This document shows positions 1 through 64,000 of a DNA stretch of 64,000 nucleotides, piece after piece. The notes beneath the pieces are model-generated. The model saw only the letters and a program-made list of their open reading frames with translations. It ran no database searches and was not told where the DNA came from. Within the stretch, counting starts at the first letter, position 1. Every line of letters starts with the position of its first letter. Source of the stretch: Eonycteris spelaea (lineage: Eukaryota; Chordata; Mammalia; Chiroptera; Pteropodidae); assembly GCA_003508835.1 (NCBI GenBank), contig PUFA01000066.1, positions 9,690,501 through 9,754,500 on the forward strand, in the 5' to 3' direction. The translations under genes and the position numbers were made by a program.

Positions 1-219
1 GCCAGGGACCCCTCACTGCTCCTGGTTCTGCAGCTCGGCCGCCGGAGCTTGGCCGGAGCCAGCTCGGCACCTGGGAGCCCCGAACCCCACCAGGCACCAG
101 ACCCCAGCTTGGGTCACACTGTCTGTAACCCCCAGGGGTGGCATGCGGCTGGCCCAGTGCGCAGCCGGGCTGCCGGCCTGGAGAAAACGCTGACACGTCA
201 TACCACAGACACATACTAA

Positions 220-296
220 ACAGGTGCGCACACATACGTGTGAGCAATGCACACGCACACATCCTCACATGTACACACGCGTGCACACGCGCGGGC
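220..296. repeat. CA/CG-rich simple repeat
   Basis: Interrupted alternating purine-pyrimidine tract of CACA, CACG and TGCA steps. It is degenerate, and no fixed longer period is visible. Confidence 0.6.
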
Positions 297-1839
297 CTTG
301 TCCACCTGCATGGTGCGTGTACAGTTCTCAGCAACAGGTGCCTAGAGGTCACGTCCTTACCACTACCCGGGACACCCGGGGCAGGACGAGGGGCCGTGGG
401 GAGCGCGGGGGGTGGCGGGGAGTCCGGCGTGCGGTTGGCGTGACCGGGCAGCGGCGTCGCGCCTCCAGGACGTGCCCGCCCCGCCGGGAGACGCCTCGCC
501 GCCCGTCCCCCAGGGGTGCGGGCGCGTGTTTCAGGCTGGAGCCTGCTCAGGTCTGGCTCGCCCGCTCGCCAGATTTTGTTATTACGTTTGTCTCACAGCT
601 TTAAAATAGCAGCAAACATGGGCGATGTATTTAAACAACACTAGGGAAGTTACCGCCGGCTCTTCCTGAGCAGACGAAGACGGAGCAGCGTTTCCTCTTT
701 AAAAGCTCGACGGAACCATCGCAAAAACTGGGTGTGACATCCGGGGGTCTCAGGTGACGCCCGATGGGGCCCAAGCATCGCCAGTGAGGCAGGGCTGGCC
801 CGGGAAACGGGGCGCGACCTCACAGGCCAGAGGCCCCAGGAGTGGGGGTGGCCTCGGCCGGCCGCTCTGGCCTTGGGGCCCACTCCTGGCCTTCACCCCT
901 GCCTCCGCCTAACAGCGGCGTGAGCTGCAGAAGGCACTCGGCCTCTCTGAGGCCCCCTGTGGCCGCCCCCGTAAATGGGGTGATGCCTCCTACTACCCTG
1001 GCGATGAGGGTTCGGGCGGAGATGTCGGGGGACACCCCCGTGGGCGTGGAGAGCTGTTGCCTGTGCCTTCGCTGTGTGCAGCCAGGACTGACCTACATGC
1101 AGTCACGTGAAGCTCATGGGGACGCGACCTGCCCCCCCGTGACATCGCGAGAGACTGGGGATTGGCCACAGCGGCATCTCTCGGTGTGACGTCACGATCC
1201 ACAGCCGGCGAGGCCTCTGGGGAAACGCACTTCGCGGCTCCTCTCTCGGGAGGGTGGCAGCGAGCCGCGGAAGCCTTTGGCGTTCCGTCGCTGCCAACCC
1301 CTGACCACAGGCGTCGACCCGACGAGGCAGCGGGGACCCCGGCGGGCGGCCCCGCAGCCTCTCTCCCTGCACAGCGGCCTGCCCTCCCGGGGTTTTCCGC
1401 AGTTTCATTATTGAAGCATCTGCAGCAAGCATCTTAGCACGGAGACTTTCGTGCACACCTGGTCGTTGGGGACAGGTCTCCAGCCGTGGCGTTACGAGGC
1501 CCTTGGGAGTCACTGGCAGACTGGCGGCTGTGGCCGGCACCCCAGCAGCAGCCCCAGTGACGTCGGCGCAGCCACCGCTCGGGCCAGTGCCTCGCCACCG
1601 GGCCTGGTTCCCATGGCAACCGTCTGAACTTGGTGCCATCATCACCCCCCCCCACATCATAAAAGACGCGGCCGGAGCTCGGAGATGCTAGCAGACGTTC
1701 CCCGTGTCACGCACGTCCTGGGGCACACGCACGTGGGAGGCCCCAGGGCCACACTTCACGCCAAGCCCCGCGACCTCCGCCGACCGGCTGGCGGCACGCC
1801 CCTCGGCGAGGTGGTTCGCTGAGGTTGATCTCGCTGGTC

Positions 1840-2190
1840 AATAAGCGAAGAGGATTTATTACTTCGATTTGCGTTATCCGATTACCAAGAGACGTGAACA
1901 TTTGTTGTAAGTTTATTGACCCTTTACATATCTCGCCATTAAGAATCCATTCATGCCTTTTTCTAGTATAAAAAAGCTTTAACGTTGTTATTGATTTGTG
2001 AGAACTCTTTATATATGAGACTGTTAACCCTTTGTCAGATTCGTCCTCCATCATTGTTCCAAACTCATCAACTGCTTTTGGAGTATGTTTTAATAAGCAA
2101 GAGTTTGAAATTAAAGTGTATCGGTCTCTCCCTTTGTGATCTTTTTCTTTTCTATTTGGAGGAGATTTAAAGCCATGACCCACTGAACTG
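1840..2190 (-). mobile_element. L1 LINE relic (ORF2-end region, antisense)
   Basis: This AT-rich block sits in GC-rich surroundings. It contains wording typical of the 3' part of old mammalian L1 elements read antisense: a stretch around 1990-2040 with CTCTTTATATAT followed by TTAACCCTTTGTCAG, and a later TCTCTCCCTTTGTGAT. The same L1 segment recurs near 57860-57990. It is strongly diverged and has no open frame. Assignment rests on remembered L1 consensus wording, so the subfamily is not given. Confidence 0.6.
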
Positions 2191-2418
2191 GTTAAACAGT
2201 CAACACTATTTTCTTCTTCTTTTTCTTTACGGCTTCCCGCCCCCTTTCGATCCGGTAATCCATTTCTCCGTGCAGAGGAGGGTCTTGCTCGATTCTCCCC
2301 CTGACACTTAGCCACTTTCCCTGACCACGTCCGTCCTCCTGGGGAAGGGGGCGCCCTGGACGGACCCCCCTCCTCGGGGCAGAACCTCACCAGAGTCGTG
2401 GCTCCTCTCCCTCTCCAG

Positions 2419-61055
<58,637 letters not shown>

Positions 61056-64000
61056 GCAGCCTCCCCCGCCGGCCGGAGCGGGGCCAGCGCTCGGGCGCGG
61101 GGCAGGACCGCAGGAGGCCGCCCGTCCTGCCCGCCCGGCCCGCGGACGCGTCCTCCAGTGCGCGCTGGGGGCCCCTCCCCGCCCCGGCCCCCCACTCCGA
61201 GCTGACTGGCACGAACGCGGCTCGCCTGGCCACCCGCCGCCAGCGGGGTGGCCGACCGTCCACGCGCGGGGAGTGAGAGGCGCTCTGTCTTAACTTGAAT
61301 TTCTCGGAACAGAAGCACTGTTTTTAAAAAGAAAATGAAAGTGCCTTTCGGTACACGTATCAGTTCCCCTCAAACTCAGGAGTGACCGGAGCGGAGACCC
61401 AGTCGCCCCGCCCCGGTCCTGAGCGCCCCCCCCCCAGCCGGGCCCAGCTCGGAAGGCACCAACTAAGGACTCGGGGAGAATCCGGGTTGTTTTTGTTTTG
61501 GGGTGGTTTTTTTTGTCCTTTCTTAAGAAAACAAGGGGGTCACCCGCTTGACAAAATTTACAGTGTGAGGTCCGAGTCACAGCAGCCCTTCTGCGCCCTC
61601 GTGCTTCGCTGGACGCAGTCAGGGTCTCCAGGCCCTTGTGGGCTCCCGAGGGGCAGGAGGCGGGAGGCCCAGCCCGGGCTCCAGCCGCAGTGTCCCCTGG
61701 AGCCGGCCAAGCCCGTGACCAAATCACCACCGTGGGGTCTGGCCACTGTAAATAGTGGTGGCAGGTAGGGCTCCCGGGGGCCGCCCCTCATGCGCGCATC
61801 TCTGTCCGTGACTGTCCCCCCAGGCCCAGGTGCCACCCCGACACCACCCAGGTCCCCACTGCCTTCAGTCCAAGCCAGCCAGCGTCCCACCAAACCATGG
61901 CCTGAGCCCCCCACCCCTCCAGACCAACCCCGCCAGAGGCCCGGCACACGCACCAGTCCAGGCCGGGCGGCCTCTGTCCTGCCCACCCCACTGGGCCAGA
62001 GCTGTTCAGTGCTGAGAACCGAGGTGGACGCCCCGATCTGCTCCGAGCCCGGCCAGCCCCGCAGACGCGTTTGGACAGCGCCTGCTGACCATGGTGCCCC
62101 ATTCCCTGGGCACTCGTCAGCACCGAGCAGCTGCCCAGACTCTCAGGCCAGAGGGCAGGCATCAGCTCCACAGGACGGGGTGTGGGGCTGTGTCCCGGGG
62201 GCACCCCTGCTGCATTTGTCCCCAGCCAAGCAAGGAAGGGTGCCCGGTGCATCCCTGGGTGCCAAGGCGCCAGCCAGCGGGAGGCAGGCACCCTCCCGGA
62301 GTCTTGTGCCTGGTCAGCTCTCGAGCTCCCCAAGGAAGGGTGAAGGACACCCCCCCAGGGCAGGACTCGTCATCGGAGCCCCTGGGGGAGGGGAGTCCCA
62401 GCGCTGACCAAGGACAAGGGAGCCAGCCACCTCCCGCCCGGCGCCCCGCCCACAGCTGCTTCTGGGGTCATGGCGGGGCCTGGGGGGGGGCAGTCGGGGC
62501 ACAGCACGCACGCCCTGTTCTCCGTCTGGGGTCCTGAGCCCATCCTGAGCCTATGGCCTGTCCGCACTGTCATGGCCATCCTCTTCGCTAAACAGCTTTG
62601 GCCTCAAAGATGAACCTGAGTGCACACATGTGCATGCAGGCGTGTGCGTGGGCGTACCCCGCTGGGTGTCAGGGTTCTTCCCCAAACCAAACTCGTCACC
62701 AACTCCATCCACTCTCCCAGGGCTACAGCATGTGGCCGAGGGAGGCCTCTGTCCCTTCTGACTCCGCCCATGGCTGCCCAGAGAGGGAGGGCAGGGAAGA
62801 TGGACAAGGGGGAGGTCACCGTGTCACATGCGACATGCTCCCCTGCAGACAGTCATCTCGCACAGGTCAGGGTCACCTGCCAAGGGGAGGGGCCCGGGCT
62901 CCCGAGTCCTAAGCCGTGCTATGCAAATCGTGGGGGCCAGGCAGAGAACTGTCACAGTGGCGGGGTCCTTGAGGGCTCGCCCGTGAAGCCAGCTGGATCG
63001 CTGTTTGTGCGTGTTTGGGGAAGCTCGTTCTCCAAAGTTGTAACTGTGACTGGGGCCCAGGAGCCCAGGCGACTGTGGGTTCCTCGTTCTGAACCCCTGG
63101 CCCCCTCAGGGACGGTGGTGCCCGGCTCAGCCCGGCTCGGCGCCTGAACGCCAACCGGCGGCCCTCTGGGGAGGCCCACGCTGCCCCTCCGCCTCACTCC
63201 ACCAGGAGTGAGGACGCAGACGTCCATGTCACCAGCCTCCCTCCGGCCCCACCCCGCCCCCATGCCACTCGTCACTGCCACGTCCCCAGAACACCCTGCC
63301 TGCATCGCGAGGGCAGAGCCCGCCGCGGCCACCTGCAGGGGCCTCTCACGCCCATCCCGGCTTCCAGACAGCTGCCCCTCTCGCTCACACCTGGGGGCAG
63401 AGGACGGGGTCCCCGCACCGCCCCCAGATGCACCTGCCCCAAGGCCTACACGCTGGCATTAGCTAAGCGCACACCCAGGGGCAAACGTCTCTCACGCGTC
63501 GTGCAGACAGGACGTGTGTGTGACGGGGACCGGGCTGGCCAGTGCTTCTTTAGGGGCTTTTTCCCTGAACAGGAGAGTCCTGTGCTGTCGGGGGGCAGTG
63601 CCAGATGCCCTGGCCGGGGTCGGCGGCACCCCCAGCCGGGGCTGTCTGTGGGGGCCTGTGCACCCCCAATCCTGGCCAAGCAAGTGGTCGTCTCCTCGCG
63701 TCCTCTAGCACCCCCGGGCTAGGCCTCCCGCCACCAGGGTCAGGGGCGCGTCCCGTCGCCAGGCCCGAGACGCCTCGGTTTCCCCAGCGTGGGCACCGGC
63801 CGGCCTGCGCCATCTGGACACAGCAGGTCTGCGCTCTCCGAGGCCAACGCTGCGGGAGGAGTCGCGATGCTCGTCGGCGCGACGAGGACTAACACCAAAG
63901 AAACAGCGAACCTCCCACACGCAGCGCGCCGGGGCGGGACCGGCCGGGCGTGCGCCCGGGCGGGGCGGTGGGGCCGCCCTCTGTACAATCGGACCGTGCT
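61056..64000 (+). other. CDH4: CDH4 3' UTR and downstream flank
   Basis: Nearly 3 kb follow the stop codon. The first part, with TGTTTTTAAAAAGAAAATGA near 61319 and GTTTTGGGGTGGTTTTTTTT near 61493, is likely 3' UTR. I found no AATAAA or ATTAAA before the window end, so the transcript end is not defined. The rest is GC-rich single-copy sequence without a supported reading frame or recognised repeat. Confidence 0.6.

Larger units (their letters stand above)
1..2418 (+). other. CDH4: CDH4 intron upstream of the first exon in the window
   Basis: No coding exon is visible here. A short CA-rich, CG-containing tract lies at about 220-296. GC-rich single-copy sequence follows to about 1830, then an AT-rich L1 relic to about 2190. 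The segment ends in a pyrimidine-rich tract and an AG at 2417-2418. The signal peptide and most prodomain exons of the gene are absent, so they must lie to the left of the window. Confidence 0.75.

Noticed and set aside
62921..62928. Octamer ATGCAAAT as a POU-factor site downstream of the gene
   Set aside because: A single 8-bp match in 3 kb of flank is expected by chance often enough and nothing around it supports an element.
61056..64000. Start of a neighbouring gene downstream of CDH4
   Set aside because: No open frame there shows recognisable protein sequence, paired splice sites or conserved motif; all are GC-rich chance frames.

Overview
The window is mammalian nuclear DNA carrying the 3' part of one gene on the + strand: CDH4 (R-cadherin, retinal cadherin), a classical type I cadherin. 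Thirteen coding exons are spread from 2419 to 61055. They start at the end of the prodomain with the furin-type site, run through five extracellular cadherin repeats and one transmembrane segment, and end in the p120- and beta-catenin-binding tail with a stop codon at 61053-61055. Exons for the signal peptide and most of the prodomain must lie to the left. Classical cadherin genes usually have 16 coding exons, so these are probably exons 4-16. No second protein-coding gene or RNA gene could be supported.

Organism: the protein matches CDH4 rather than the close paralogue CDH2, and the interspersed repeats are mammalian (L1, L2, MIR, an MLT1-type MaLR LTR, a MER1-type hAT element). I recognise no Alu, rodent B1/B2, bovine Bov-tA/BovB, pig PRE1, carnivore CAN-SINE or horse ERE copy. 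This points to a placental mammal outside those groups or with low SINE density here; I cannot name the species. The DNA is very GC- and CpG-rich, as expected of a gene-dense or subtelomeric segment.

Layout: 1-2418 is intron with an L1 relic. Exons at 2419 and 13774 (end of prodomain, EC1) are separated by an 11 kb intron holding a ~0.7 kb GAT/GGT microsatellite. Exons at 17770, 30720 and 41684 (EC1-EC2) are separated by large introns with a 60-bp higher-order minisatellite, L1/L2/hAT relics and AT-rich islands that may be regulatory. Exons at 48325 and 54448 (EC3-EC4) flank a ~1 kb minisatellite that stops about 30 bp before the 54448 exon. Exons from 55172 to 60846 (EC4, EC5, transmembrane, tail) are closely packed. 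Downstream of 61055 is 3' UTR and flank.

The most important observation for a user is that five of the 13 exons are one base short. Each loss lies in, or can be placed in, a C run, while all splice sites are intact and the amino acid sequence on both sides stays conserved. This looks like a systematic homopolymer error in the sequence rather than a dead gene. Nothing in the window looks like a new biological system; the other points of interest are tandem arrays placed against exons and candidate conserved non-coding islands.
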